Below are positions 52,407-60,039 of a DNA stretch of 64,000 nucleotides, in pieces. The notes beneath the pieces are model-generated. The model saw nothing but the letters and a program-made list of their open reading frames with translations, was not told where the DNA came from and made no database searches. Location: NCBI GenBank assembly GCA_016793805.1, contig JAEUIZ010000022.1, positions 62,001-126,000 of the forward strand, in the 5' to 3' direction. Source of the DNA: Phycisphaerae bacterium (lineage in GTDB: Bacteria > Planctomycetota > Phycisphaerae > Phycisphaerales > UBA1924). Each line of letters starts with the position of its first letter. The stretch's first letter is position 1. The position numbers and the translations under genes were made by a program.

Positions 52407-53114
52407 CTACGCCACGCCCAGGTACGCCTTCCGCACCTCGTCCGACGCCGCCAGGTCCGCCGCGGGGCCCTCCATCTCGATCTTGCCCACCTCCAGCACG
52501 TACGCCCGGTGCGCCACCTTCAGCGCCATGTGCGCGTTCTGCTCCACCAGCAGGATCGTGGTCCCTGCCGCGTTGATCTCCCGGATGATCTGGAAGATCG
52601 TCCGCACCACCTGCGGCGCCAGCCCCAGCGACGGCTCATCCAGCAGCAGCAGCCGCGGACGCGTCAGGATCGCACGCCCGATCGCCAGCATCTGCTGCTC
52701 CCCGCCCGAGAGCGTCCCCGCGCTCTGCCGAAGCCGCTCGCGCAACCGCGGGAAGAGCGTCAGCGCCCGCTCGTGGTCCGCCGCGATGCCCTCCGCGTCG
52801 TCTCGCGTGAACGCCCCCAGCCGCAGGTTCTCCTCCACCGTCATGTTCGCGAAGATCCCACGCCCCTCCGGGCAGTGCGCCATCCCCAGACGCACGATCT
52901 CGTGCGGCTTCATCCGCGCGATCGACCGGCCCTCGAACTCGATCGTCCCCGACGCCGGCCGCACCATCCCCGACACCGCCCGCAGCGTCGTGCTCTTGCC
53001 CGCGCCGTTGCACCCGATCAGCGTCACGATCTCGCCTCGCTCCACGCGCAGCGACACCCCGTGCAGCGCCCGCACCGCACCGTACGACACCACCAGGTCG
53101 CGAATCTCCAGCAC
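52407..53114 (-). CDS. LivF-type branched-chain amino acid ABC transporter ATPase
   Basis: A 235-residue ATPase with LEIRDLVVSYGAVRALHGVS at the start, Walker A GCNGAGKST (~34-42), CPEGRGIFANMTVEENL (the LivF-type Q-loop neighbourhood), signature LSGGEQQMLAIGRAIL, Walker B LLLLDEPSLGLAP and LLVEQNAHMAL. These fit LivF, which powers uptake of branched-chain amino acids or amides. LivG, LivH, LivM and the binding protein are not in the window, so it is an orphan here. GTG 53112-53114 has GGAGGG upstream and a possible -10 TAGGAT. Confidence 0.88.
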   Translation of the reverse strand: MLEIRDLVVSYGAVRALHGVSLRVERGEIVTLIGCNGAGKSTTLRAVSGMVRPASGTIEFEGRSIARMKPHEIVRLGMAHCPEGRGIFANMTVEENLRLGAFTRDDAEGIAADHERALTLFPRLRERLRQSAGTLSGGEQQMLAIGRAILTRPRLLLLDEPSLGLAPQVVRTIFQIIREINAAGTTILLVEQNAHMALKVAHRAYVLEVGKIEMEGPAADLAASDEVRKAYLGVA

Positions 53115-53234
53115 GCTCGGCCCTCCGTCGCCGATCCTAGTGCGCCCGCGTCGCAGACGGCACCCGCCCGCGCGTCACCTCTCCGCCCCCCGCCTCCGAT
53201 CTCGCTGCCATCGCCCGGACCCATACCCTCGATC

Positions 53235-53909
53235 GTGATCCTCGCCATCGAGACCAGCAACCCCTCCGCCCGCCCGGACGCCGCGGGCGTCGCGATCCTC
53301 AGCCCCGACGGCGGCGTGCGCGCGCTCGAGCCCCTCCGCCCCATCGACCACCACGACGACGCCCTCCTCGCCTCGATCGACCGCGCCGCCCGCGCCGCCG
53401 CAATCTCGCCCCGCGACCTCTCGCTCGTCGCCGTCTCGATCGGCCCGGGGGGCTACACCGCCCTCCGCATCGCCGTCGCCACCGCCAAACTCATCGCCGA
53501 GGCCACGGGCGCACGATGCGTCGGCGTCCCGACGGCACGTGTCGTCGCCCGCCGCGCTGCGTGCCCTGCGCCCTTCGCCGTCGCCCTCGCCTCCAAGGCC
53601 GACACCACCCACCTGACCCGCTTCTCCGGACCGGGCGACACCACGGGCACAACCGTCGGCATCTCGCGCGCCCACGACCTCGCGGGTCTTGGCATCGCCG
53701 CCCTCGTCGCCGATCGCTTCCTGCCCGCGCCCTTCGCCGACGAGTGCCGCCGACTCGCGCTCGAACTCCATCCGCCGCGGTTCGACCCCATCGCCTGCGC
53801 CGAGATCGCCCGCGCCTCCGAGCCGATCGACCCCGCCGCCCTCCTCCCGATCTACCCGCGCGAGCCCGAGGCCGTCGCCCTCTGGCGCGCCCGCGGCGGG
53901 GCGACCTGA
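53235..53909 (+). CDS. tsaB: tRNA threonylcarbamoyladenosine biosynthesis protein TsaB
   Basis: TsaB is the scaffold partner of TsaD in making t6A at position 37 of ANN-decoding tRNAs. The 224-residue protein has the N-terminal ILAIETSNPSARPDAAGVAI, VSIGPGGYTALRIAVATAK (~65), a central Asp/Lys-containing segment (ALASKADTTHLT) and PIYPREPEAV near the end. Length and order fit TsaB; key residues for kinase activity are lacking, as usual. GTG 53235 has no ribosome site; TACCCT lies five bases upstream. tsaD, tsaC and tsaE are not in the window. Confidence 0.9.
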   Translation: MILAIETSNPSARPDAAGVAILSPDGGVRALEPLRPIDHHDDALLASIDRAARAAAISPRDLSLVAVSIGPGGYTALRIAVATAKLIAEATGARCVGVPTARVVARRAACPAPFAVALASKADTTHLTRFSGPGDTTGTTVGISRAHDLAGLGIAALVADRFLPAPFADECRRLALELHPPRFDPIACAEIARASEPIDPAALLPIYPREPEAVALWRARGGAT

Positions 53910-54149
53910 CTACTCGTCCGCCCGACCCCGAGATTCTCCGGCCTCCGCCCCTCCCCTGATCGCTCCTTGCCTTGGGGCCGGGTTGCGGATTCGCGTCCGT
54001 CGCTTCCACGCAATGGAGGGAGTGCGCGGCCTGCGGCAGCCCGGTCCCCTGACATCCGTGGCGCCCCCCCCCCCGTGCGCCGCCCACACCCAAGCCCGCT
54101 GCCGCACCAGCGGGTGATCGCGACCCCCATCCGCTGGGGAATCGCGTAC
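53910..54149 (+). other. Intergenic region, possible small RNA
   Basis: I see no credible gene here. It contains a possible long stem: GGGGCCGGG (53973-53981) can pair with CCCGGTCCCC (54039-54048) with one bulged base. An 11-base poly-C tract lies at 54064-54074. It ends at a strong terminator. A small RNA ending there is possible, but nothing matches SRP RNA, tmRNA, RNase P or 6S motifs that I know. Confidence 0.25.
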
Positions 54150-54187
54150 GACCCCCGGGAGCGCACGACTCCCGGGGGTCTCTTCTT
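54150..54187 (+). terminator. Strong stem-loop terminator
   Basis: A perfect 12-bp stem GACCCCCGGGAG/CTCCCGGGGGTC with a 7-base loop, followed on the + strand by TCTTCTT. It lies 240 bases after tsaB, so it ends either a long tsaB trailer or a separate small transcript. Confidence 0.75.
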
Positions 54188-54230
54188 TCCACCCCGATCC
54201 CGCAAGTCCGCCACTTCCGCTCGCACGCCC

Positions 54231-56114
54231 CTACTTCTTGGGCGGGTCCTGCTTGGGCTGGTCCTTCGCCGGGGGCTTGTCCTTCCCGGGCAACAGGTTC
54301 CCCAGCCCGCCCTTGAGTTTGTCCCCCACCTTCTCCTCCAGCACCTTCGTCGCCTTGTCGGTCGCCTTCTGCGCGGCCTTCTCGGCCTCGCCCCGCGCCC
54401 GCGCCGCCAACTCGTTCGCACCCGCCTTCGCCAGCGCGTCCGCGAACGCCTTCCCGTCAAACTCGATCCGCGGGTCGTCCAGCCGCCCTTTCACCCCGAT
54501 CGGGAACGCCAGTTCCTTCACCGCCGCCGACCCGGCCCCGGCCAGCGTCACCGTCGTGTCCCGCACCACCACCGCCAGCGGCAGGTCCACCGCGCCGGTG
54601 TCCCCCAGCACGCCCGACAGCGTCGCGTCGATCGTCCCGCCCTTGATCGGCGCCCCCCCTCCCTGCATCGCCAGCGCGCTCCCGATCAGGTCCGCCGGCA
54701 GCCCGCGATACGCCAGCCGCAGCGTGCTCGCCCCCCCGCCCGCCGAGACGCCCGCCAGCGCCGCGTCGAAGTCCAGCGCGGTATCGCGCGACTTCACCGT
54801 CACCCGCGGGCCGCCCGCCACCAGCCACGGCTGCGTCGACACGTTCTCCAGCCGCACGTCGATCTCGCCCGGCCCAGCCTGCCCGGGAAGCGGGTCCGTC
54901 TTCAGCCCCTTCACCTCGACCACCTTCACCAGCACCGTCGGCGAGCCCTCAACCAAATGCGTCGCCACCACCTTCGCCCAGCCCTTCTCTCTCGCCTCCC
55001 GCGCCAGCCGCTGCCGCAGCGTCTCCTTCGGCTTCCCCGAGGGGGGGGGCTCCGTCCCCGTTGTCCGCCGACGGTTGATCTCGTCCAGCCAGCGCTTCGC
55101 CTGCGCCAGCCGATCCTTCCACGCCTTCGCGTCCTTCAGGTAATCGTCCAGCGTCTTCTCGTCCGGCTGCTTCGGCGGCGGCGCGGGGGCGGCCCGCAGC
55201 AGTCTCCCCGGGATCAGCCGCTTCTGCCCCGTTGACGCCGAGTCCGACGCCACCCGGTCCAGCGTGATCCGCTTCCGCAACAGGTCGCGACCGCTCACGT
55301 CCGCCGTCAGTTCCTCCGCCCGGAAAATGTCCGTGTCGAGTCTCGACGGGTCCGCCATCGCCAGCCCGGCGATCGTCAGCCGCCCCGCGCGCACGTCCAG
55401 CGACGACTTCCGCACGTCCACCGTCGCCCCGTTGGCCTCCTCCAGACCCCGCCGCAGCGCCGAGGTCACCAGCGCGTCGCCGAAGAACTGCACCACGACG
55501 TAGCACAGCCCCGCCAGCAGCACCGCAAAGACCACCCCGATCGGGCGGATCGGGTTCCCGAAGCGACGGTTGATGAGGTCGGCGTACTTCGCCTTGCCCT
55601 TGCCCGGGCCGACGAGCAGCCACGACAGCGCCCGCACCCAGCCCTTGGACGCGAACTTCTTGTACCGCTCCGAGCCGTCCTCGAGCCCGGACATGATCCG
55701 CCGGAACCGCCCCACGATCGCGATGACCACCACCGACCACGCCAGCCCCGCCGCCACCCCGACCACCAGCCCGCCCGTGGTCGCGTAGTGCTCCAGGCCC
55801 AGCAGCGCCGTCCCCGGGCCGTTGATCGCCTTCTTGAACGTCGCCTGCGCCGGCCCCTCCAGGACCTCGACGCCAACCCGGAACGTCACCGGCATCAGCG
55901 CCAGCGCCGCCAGCCGCGCCAGCCCCGCCGTCACCGCGAACACCGCCAGGTTCGCGTTGAGCACCGCCACCAGCATGAACAGAACCACCACCAGCCCCGG
56001 GCCCGCCCAGAACTCCGGCACGAACCCCAGCGCCGACCCCAGCACGCACGCCATCCCCAGCTGCAACGGCGTCGCCCGGCCTCGAATCGCCTTCCCGATC
56101 GATCGAATCAGCAT
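54231..56114 (-). CDS. TIGR03545/TIGR03546-like fused membrane protein (AsmA-like)
   Basis: A 627-residue protein. The first ~160 residues resemble the TIGR03546/DUF2062 type: ATPLQLGMACVLGSALGFVPE followed by several membrane helices. A soluble segment (GKGKAKYADLINRRFGNP) leads to another helix (GVVFAVLLAGLCYVVVQFF, ~205). The large C-terminal region (~240-600) is beta-rich, with LDVRAGRLTIAGLAMADPSR and repeated strands like TIGR03545/AsmA proteins that handle lipids across the envelope. The two parts are usually separate neighbouring genes; here they are fused. It ends in a Lys/Pro/Asp-rich tail. AAGGAGA precedes the ATG. Confidence 0.75.
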   Translation of the reverse strand: MLIRSIGKAIRGRATPLQLGMACVLGSALGFVPEFWAGPGLVVVLFMLVAVLNANLAVFAVTAGLARLAALALMPVTFRVGVEVLEGPAQATFKKAINGPGTALLGLEHYATTGGLVVGVAAGLAWSVVVIAIVGRFRRIMSGLEDGSERYKKFASKGWVRALSWLLVGPGKGKAKYADLINRRFGNPIRPIGVVFAVLLAGLCYVVVQFFGDALVTSALRRGLEEANGATVDVRKSSLDVRAGRLTIAGLAMADPSRLDTDIFRAEELTADVSGRDLLRKRITLDRVASDSASTGQKRLIPGRLLRAAPAPPPKQPDEKTLDDYLKDAKAWKDRLAQAKRWLDEINRRRTTGTEPPPSGKPKETLRQRLAREAREKGWAKVVATHLVEGSPTVLVKVVEVKGLKTDPLPGQAGPGEIDVRLENVSTQPWLVAGGPRVTVKSRDTALDFDAALAGVSAGGGASTLRLAYRGLPADLIGSALAMQGGGAPIKGGTIDATLSGVLGDTGAVDLPLAVVVRDTTVTLAGAGSAAVKELAFPIGVKGRLDDPRIEFDGKAFADALAKAGANELAARARGEAEKAAQKATDKATKVLEEKVGDKLKGGLGNLLPGKDKPPAKDQPKQDPPKK

Positions 56115-56127
56115 CGCCGTCTCCTTG

Positions 56128-56195
56128 CCCCCCCCCCCCTCCCCTGCCCCCTCCCTGCCCCCTCCCTGCCCCCTCCCTGCCCCCTCCTTGCCCCC
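56128..56195. repeat. Poly-C tract and 12-bp pyrimidine tandem repeat
   Basis: Twelve C (56128-56139) directly precede, on the minus strand, the ribosome site of the gene at 54231-56114. They are followed by about four copies of a 12-base unit CCCTCCCTGCCC. Confidence 0.8.
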
Positions 56196-56260
56196 GCGTT
56201 CACAATCCTAGAACAACCTCCGTCCTGCCGTGACACGGGCGCCCCGCCTGCGCGACCGGC

Positions 56261-56345
56261 CCAAGCCTCGGAGAACGCAGATGACGCCGAGGAAACGGAG
56301 GAGCGCGGAGGGGAGGGGGGGGGTGGGGGGGTGGGGGGGTGGGGG
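56261..56345 (+). repeat. Left arm of an imperfect inverted repeat bounding a non-coding element
   Basis: The segment reads AAGCCT, then GAGAACGCAGA, CGGAGG and GCGGAGGGG, and runs into a G-rich tract. The same ordered blocks occur on the minus strand at 56770-56875. The stretch resembles the degenerate intergenic repeats common in planctomycetes. Confidence 0.6.
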
Positions 56346-56402
56346 GGTGGGTCGGGGGGTCGGGGGGTGGGGTGGGGGGTGGGGTGGGGGGTGGGGTGGG
56401 GC
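56308..56402 (+). repeat. G-rich low-complexity tract
   Basis: About 95 bases that are almost only G and T (GGGGGGGT units, then GGGGTGGGGGGT units). Many runs of at least three G in close spacing could form G-quadruplexes. No gene reads through it credibly. Confidence 0.85.
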
Positions 56403-56429
56403 GAAGCCACGTTCCTCGGGCCAGCAACC

Positions 56430-56726
56430 ATGTATTCAGTGTCCCGCCACTCCTTGCCCCCGCATCCAAGCGGCTCCAATCTGGCACCTGTTAGCGCCGA
56501 TCAAGCCCCCGCCAACGACGGTTCGGCTCCCGCTCGCTCCAATCCGGCTCCCTTTTCCTCCAATCCGGCTCCCTTTTCCTCTAATCCGGCTCCCTTTTCC
56601 TCTAATCCGGCTCCCTTTTCCTCCAATCCGGCTCCCTTTTCCTCTAATCCGGCTCCCTTTTCCTCTAATCCCGTCCCCGATCGCTCCGATGTGGCTCCCG
56701 AGAACGACCATCCGGCTCCGGGCTGA
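56430..56726 (+). other. Intergenic open stretch carrying 21-bp periodicity
   Basis: From ATG 56430 to TGA 56726 a + frame would encode 98 residues with a heptad xSNPAPx repeat. All frames on both strands stay open because the 21-bp unit has no stop, there is no ribosome site, and the sequence sits between two arms of an inverted repeat. I treat it as repeat DNA, not a gene, though a small repetitive protein cannot be excluded. Confidence 0.3.
56541..56666. repeat. 21-bp tandem repeat, six copies
   Basis: Six head-to-tail copies of a 21-base unit beginning AATCCGGCTCCC and ending TTTTCCTC followed by T or C. Copies differ only at the last base (C or T). More degraded copies extend on both sides, from about 56467 to 56720. 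Confidence 0.92.
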
Positions 56727-56769
56727 CCCGCCTTGCCGCTCTGCTCTCTTGCTTCTTTGCTGCCTTTCC

Positions 56770-56875
56770 GCCTTGCTGCTTTGCCCCCCTCCCCCCCCCT
56801 CCCCCTCCCTCCACCCCTCCGCGTTCCTCTGCTCCCTCCGAGCCCTCTGCGTTCTCTTCGCCGGTCCTAGGCTTC
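56770..56875 (-). repeat. Right arm of the imperfect inverted repeat
   Basis: Read on the minus strand it gives AAGCCT, GAGAACGCAGA, CGGAGG and GCGGAGGGG followed by a G-rich run, mirroring 56261-56345. Translated on the + strand it gives the hydrophobic Cys/Leu-rich nonsense often seen from planctomycete intergenic repeats. Confidence 0.6.
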
Positions 56876-56897
56876 CCCGCGCGCCGGGTTGCGCACA

Positions 56898-56909
56898 CCC
56901 CCCCCCCCC
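56898..56909. repeat. 12-base poly-C tract before the YceI ribosome site
   Basis: Twelve C end one base before AAAGGAG, the ribosome site of the YceI-like gene. Length changes would alter spacing upstream of the site or within its promoter. Confidence 0.85.
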
Positions 56910-56925
56910 AAAGGAGACTCCTGTC

Positions 56926-57534
56926 ATGCGTCGATTCGTCCCCGTTGCCGGCCTGTCCGCCCTTGTCGCCCTGGCCGCCCTCTCGGGCGCCGCCCCCGCC
57001 CCCGCCCCGACCGCCGCGCCCAGCCAGAGCGCCGACACCTACACCATCGACCCGGTCCACTCGACCGTGCTCTTCCGCTGCAAGCACCTGAACACGTCGT
57101 ACTCCTATGGCCGGTTCGACGAGGTGAGCGGGACGATCGACTTTGACGACGCCAACCCCGCCTCGTCGTCGCTGACCGTCACGGTGAGCACCAAGAGCGT
57201 GAGCACGGCGAACGCGAAGCGCGACGGGCACCTCCGCTCGGCGGACTTCTTCAGCGCGAGCGAGTTCCCGACCGCGACCTTCAAGAGCAAGTCGTTCGCC
57301 AAGGCCGACGGGAACAACTTCGACGTGACCGGCGACCTGACGATCAAGGGCGTGACCAGGCCGGTGTCGTTCAAACTCGAGAAGACCGGCGCGGGCAAGG
57401 GCCCGGGCGGCCCGATCATCGGGTTTGAGGGCACGGTCGCGATCCAGCGGGCCGACTTCGGGATCAACTACATGCCCGACGGCCTGGGGGCCGAGGTGCG
57501 GCTGACGTTCTCGTTCGAGGCCGGGAAGAAGTAG
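56926..57534 (+). CDS. YceI-like periplasmic lipid-binding protein
   Basis: A 202-residue exported protein with signal peptide MRRFVPVAGLSALVALAALSG, an Ala/Pro linker, then a YceI lipocalin-like domain: YTIDPVHSTVLFRCKHLN, GRFDEVSGTIDFDDANP, FPTATFKSKSF, GDLTIKGVTRPVSFKL and IQRADFGINYMPDGL. YceI proteins bind isoprenoid or other long-chain lipids in the periplasm. AAGGAG lies nine bases before ATG 56926. It is followed nine bases later by a membrane protein gene. Confidence 0.92.
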   Translation: MRRFVPVAGLSALVALAALSGAAPAPAPTAAPSQSADTYTIDPVHSTVLFRCKHLNTSYSYGRFDEVSGTIDFDDANPASSSLTVTVSTKSVSTANAKRDGHLRSADFFSASEFPTATFKSKSFAKADGNNFDVTGDLTIKGVTRPVSFKLEKTGAGKGPGGPIIGFEGTVAIQRADFGINYMPDGLGAEVRLTFSFEAGKK

Positions 57535-57543
57535 CCCGCGCCC

Positions 57544-58476
57544 ATGCCGATCCTGACCGCCCTCGCCGGCGTCGTCCCCCCGCTGCTGGTTTCGGCCCTG
57601 CTGGTGCTGGCGGCGTGGCGGCCGTGGCGCGCGTCCGCGCCGACCGCCGGCGCGCGCGCCGGGGGGGGGGGAGGGGGGTGGGCGGCGTCGGGTGCGGTCG
57701 GGCTGTCGCTGGCCGTCGCGTTCCCGCTGATCACCGGCGAACTGTCGCTGCCGCCGCGGACGGCGACGGGGTACCTGCCGTTCATCGGCGCGGCGGCGTG
57801 GGTGATCGGTGCGGGATGTTCCACGTGGAACAAGTCCACGCTCGTGCGCGCGCTGGTGGCCCTGGTCGCGTGCGGTCTGGTGGCGTTCGTGGTGCTGAGG
57901 CCGATGCTTCGGCACGCGTGGCCCGGCGCGGGCGGGTGGTTGCGGGTGGGCGGGCTGGGCGCGGCGGCGGCGGCGGTGTGGGTGGTGCTGGCGCCGCTGG
58001 AGGGCGTGGGCGGAAGCGGGAAAGGAGGAGGGATGGGAGGGGGGTCGGGAGGGGGGTCGGGCGGGGGGACAGGAGGGGGGGCGCGTGTGAGCCTGGCGCT
58101 GTGGGCGGGGTCGGTGGCGGGAGCGGTGATGCTGCTGCTGGCCGAGTCGGCGTCCTTGGCGCAGGCGGCGGGGTCGGTGGCGGTGGGGCTTGGGGTGCTG
58201 GTGGTGGTGTCGTGGTGGAGGCCGGTGCTGGCGGTGGGGGCAGGGGCGGCGGGGGCGTGGTCGATGGCGATGGGCGGGGTGCTGCTGGCGGGGCACGCGT
58301 ACGCGGGGACGCCGCCGGGGGTGGCGTCGGTGGTGCTGGTGCTGGTGTCGCCGCTGGCGGCGTGGGCGGGGCGCGTGGGGTTGGTGTCGCGTCGTCCCGG
58401 GTGGCAGGGGACGCTGGCGACGACGGCGCTGGCGGGGGCGGTCGGCGGTGCGGGGGCGGCGCTGGCGGCGGCTTGA
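57544..58476 (+). CDS. Gly-rich polytopic membrane protein, unknown function
   Basis: A 310-residue protein with about eight hydrophobic helices (LTALAGVVPPLLVSALLVLA at the start; ALVALVACGLVAFVVL; a run of helices to the end). Two Gly-rich loops stand out: one coded by an 11-G tract (57661-57671) and one around SGKGGGMGGGSGGGSGGGTG (~160-180). I recognise no family. It follows yceI by nine bases, and its stop codon lies within the TTGACA of the argR promoter. Confidence 0.65.
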   Translation: MPILTALAGVVPPLLVSALLVLAAWRPWRASAPTAGARAGGGGGGWAASGAVGLSLAVAFPLITGELSLPPRTATGYLPFIGAAAWVIGAGCSTWNKSTLVRALVALVACGLVAFVVLRPMLRHAWPGAGGWLRVGGLGAAAAAVWVVLAPLEGVGGSGKGGGMGGGSGGGSGGGTGGGARVSLALWAGSVAGAVMLLLAESASLAQAAGSVAVGLGVLVVVSWWRPVLAVGAGAAGAWSMAMGGVLLAGHAYAGTPPGVASVVLVLVSPLAAWAGRVGLVSRRPGWQGTLATTALAGAVGGAGAALAAA

Positions 58477-58504
58477 CATGAGTATTCACTGATCGAATAC
58501 TCAT
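58473..58504 (+). promoter_or_regulatory. argR promoter with overlapping ARG-box-like operator
   Basis: TTGACA (58473-58478), a 17-base spacer and AATACT (58496-58501) form a promoter whose start site would fall on or beside ATG 58508. Across it lies a perfect 10-bp inverted repeat ATGAGTATTC-N7-GAATACTCAT (58478-58504). Its arms contain TGAGTATTCA-like sequence close to ArgR boxes. ArgR binding here would block its own operon. Confidence 0.75.
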
Positions 58505-58507
58505 GCG

Positions 58508-58966
58508 ATGACGACGCGGTCGCACAGGCACGAGCGGATCCGCCGGGAGATCGTGGCGGGCGGGGTGGCGAGCCAGGAGGACCTGGCGCGGCGTCTGCGG
58601 GCGGCGGGGATCCGCGCGACGCAGGCGACGCTCTCGCGTGACCTTCGGACGCTGGGGGCGGTGAAGGGCCCGCGGGGCTACGCGCTGCCGGGCGAGGAGT
58701 CGGCGCCGGAGCCGGCGCGGAGCGGGGCGTTGGCGGAGGCGTTGCGGTCGTTCCTGGTCTCGGCGGAGGCCGGGGGGAACCTCGCGGTGCTTCGGACGGG
58801 ACCGGGGCGGGCGCAGGCGCTCGCGCTGGAGATTGATCGGGCGTCGCTGGCGGGTGTGGTGGGGACGGTGGCCGGGGACGACACGGTGTTCGTGGCGTCG
58901 CGCACGGCGCGGGAGGCGGAGCGGTTGTGCCGACGGTTCCGGTCGTTGGGGGGGATTCATCGATGA
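58508..58966 (+). CDS. argR: Arginine repressor
   Basis: A 152-residue ArgR: the N-terminal winged helix ([20 protein letters not shown], then [20 protein letters not shown]) binds DNA, and the C-terminal domain ([20 protein letters not shown], then [12 protein letters not shown]) binds arginine and forms hexamers. TVAGDDT carries the Asp pair that holds arginine. It lacks a Shine-Dalgarno sequence. Its stop overlaps the argC start (ATGA), so repressor and enzymes are made from one mRNA under the operator at 58478-58504. Confidence 0.95.
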   Translation: MTTRSHRHERIRREIVAGGVASQEDLARRLRAAGIRATQATLSRDLRTLGAVKGPRGYALPGEESAPEPARSGALAEALRSFLVSAEAGGNLAVLRTGPGRAQALALEIDRASLAGVVGTVAGDDTVFVASRTAREAERLCRRFRSLGGIHR

Positions 58967-60039
58967 GCGTGCCGGTTGTGGTGGTGGGCGCGACGGGGTA
59001 TAGCGGCGCGGAACTGGTCGAGGTGATCCTCGGGCATCCGTCGGCGCACCTGGTCGGACTGTTCGGCTCGTCGCGTCGGGCCGAGGGCGAGGCGTCGATG
59101 GGGGAGATGTTCCCGCGGCTTCGAGGCCGGGTGGAGTTGCCGATCCGGCCCGCGGAGGTGGGGGCGATCCTGGAGTTGGGCCCGCGGGCGGTGTTCCTGG
59201 CGACGCCGCACGAGGCGAGCATCGAGTTGGCGGCGGGGCTGCTGCGTTCATCGGGGAGCGGCGCGACCCGTGGCGGCGCGGTGGTGTTCGATCTGTCGGG
59301 GGCGTTCCGGCTGCGGCCGGCGTCGCTGTACCCGAGGTATTACGGGTTCGAGCACGAGCATCCGGAGTTGCTGGAGTGGGCGGTGTACGGGCTGCCGGAG
59401 GCGAACCGGGCGGCGATCGCGGGGGCGGAACTGGTGGCGGTGCCCGGGTGCTATCCGACGTCGGCGATCATCCCCTTGCGGGCGCTGTCGCGGGCGGGGG
59501 TGCTGTCGGGCGCGGGGCGTGTGGTGGTGGATTCGATCAGCGGGGTGAGCGGGGCGGGGCGCACGGCGGCGGTGAAGTCGCTGTTCTGCGAGGTGAGCGT
59601 GCAGGCGTACAACGTGATGCGGCATCGGCACAACCCGGAGATCGACCTGCAGAGCGGGGTGCGGACGGTGTTCACGCCGCACCTGGGGCCGTATGACCGC
59701 GGGATCGTCTCGACGATGCACGCGGAGGTGGGGGCGGAATGGACGTGGGAGCGAGTGGGCGCGGTGCTGCGCGAGGCGTACGGGCGTGAGCCGTTCGTGC
59801 GCTTGATGCCGAGCGGGACGTGGCCGAGCGTGGCGGGAGTGCGAGGGACGAACTACTGCGACATCGGGTGGGCGGTGGAGGAGGTGGCGGAAGGGCCGAG
59901 GCACCTGGTGGTGAGCAGCGCGATCGACAACCTGCTCAAAGGGGCGGCGGGGCAGGCGGTGCAGTGCATGAATATTCGGTTCGGGCTGGGGGAGACATCG
60001 GGCCTGCTCGGGCGGGGCGTGCCGGGAGGAGGGGCGTGA
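58963..60039 (+). CDS. argC: N-acetyl-gamma-glutamyl-phosphate reductase
   Basis: ArgC reduces N-acetylglutamyl phosphate to the semialdehyde in arginine synthesis. The 358-residue protein has [19 protein letters not shown] at the start, catalytic Cys in [15 protein letters not shown] (~165), [10 protein letters not shown], and HRHNPEI with [15 protein letters not shown] in the active site. ATG 58963 overlaps the argR stop; the stop overlaps the argB GTG (GTGA). Confidence 0.96.
   Translation: MSVPVVVVGATGYSGAELVEVILGHPSAHLVGLFGSSRRAEGEASMGEMFPRLRGRVELPIRPAEVGAILELGPRAVFLATPHEASIELAAGLLRSSGSGATRGGAVVFDLSGAFRLRPASLYPRYYGFEHEHPELLEWAVYGLPEANRAAIAGAELVAVPGCYPTSAIIPLRALSRAGVLSGAGRVVVDSISGVSGAGRTAAVKSLFCEVSVQAYNVMRHRHNPEIDLQSGVRTVFTPHLGPYDRGIVSTMHAEVGAEWTWERVGAVLREAYGREPFVRLMPSGTWPSVAGVRGTNYCDIGWAVEEVAEGPRHLVVSSAIDNLLKGAAGQAVQCMNIRFGLGETSGLLGRGVPGGGA

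Noticed and set aside
53910-54149. SRP RNA, tmRNA or RNase P RNA in the gap before the terminator
   Set aside because: None of the conserved core motifs of these RNAs could be found.
56541-56666. Tandem repeat considered as a CRISPR array
   Set aside because: Units are 21 bp and directly adjacent with no spacers, and there are no cas genes.
56230-56925. Open frame running from the G-rich tract into yceI, and the long minus frames opposite it
   Set aside because: They are kept open by stop-free repeats. The real YceI start has AAGGAG and a signal peptide at 56926.
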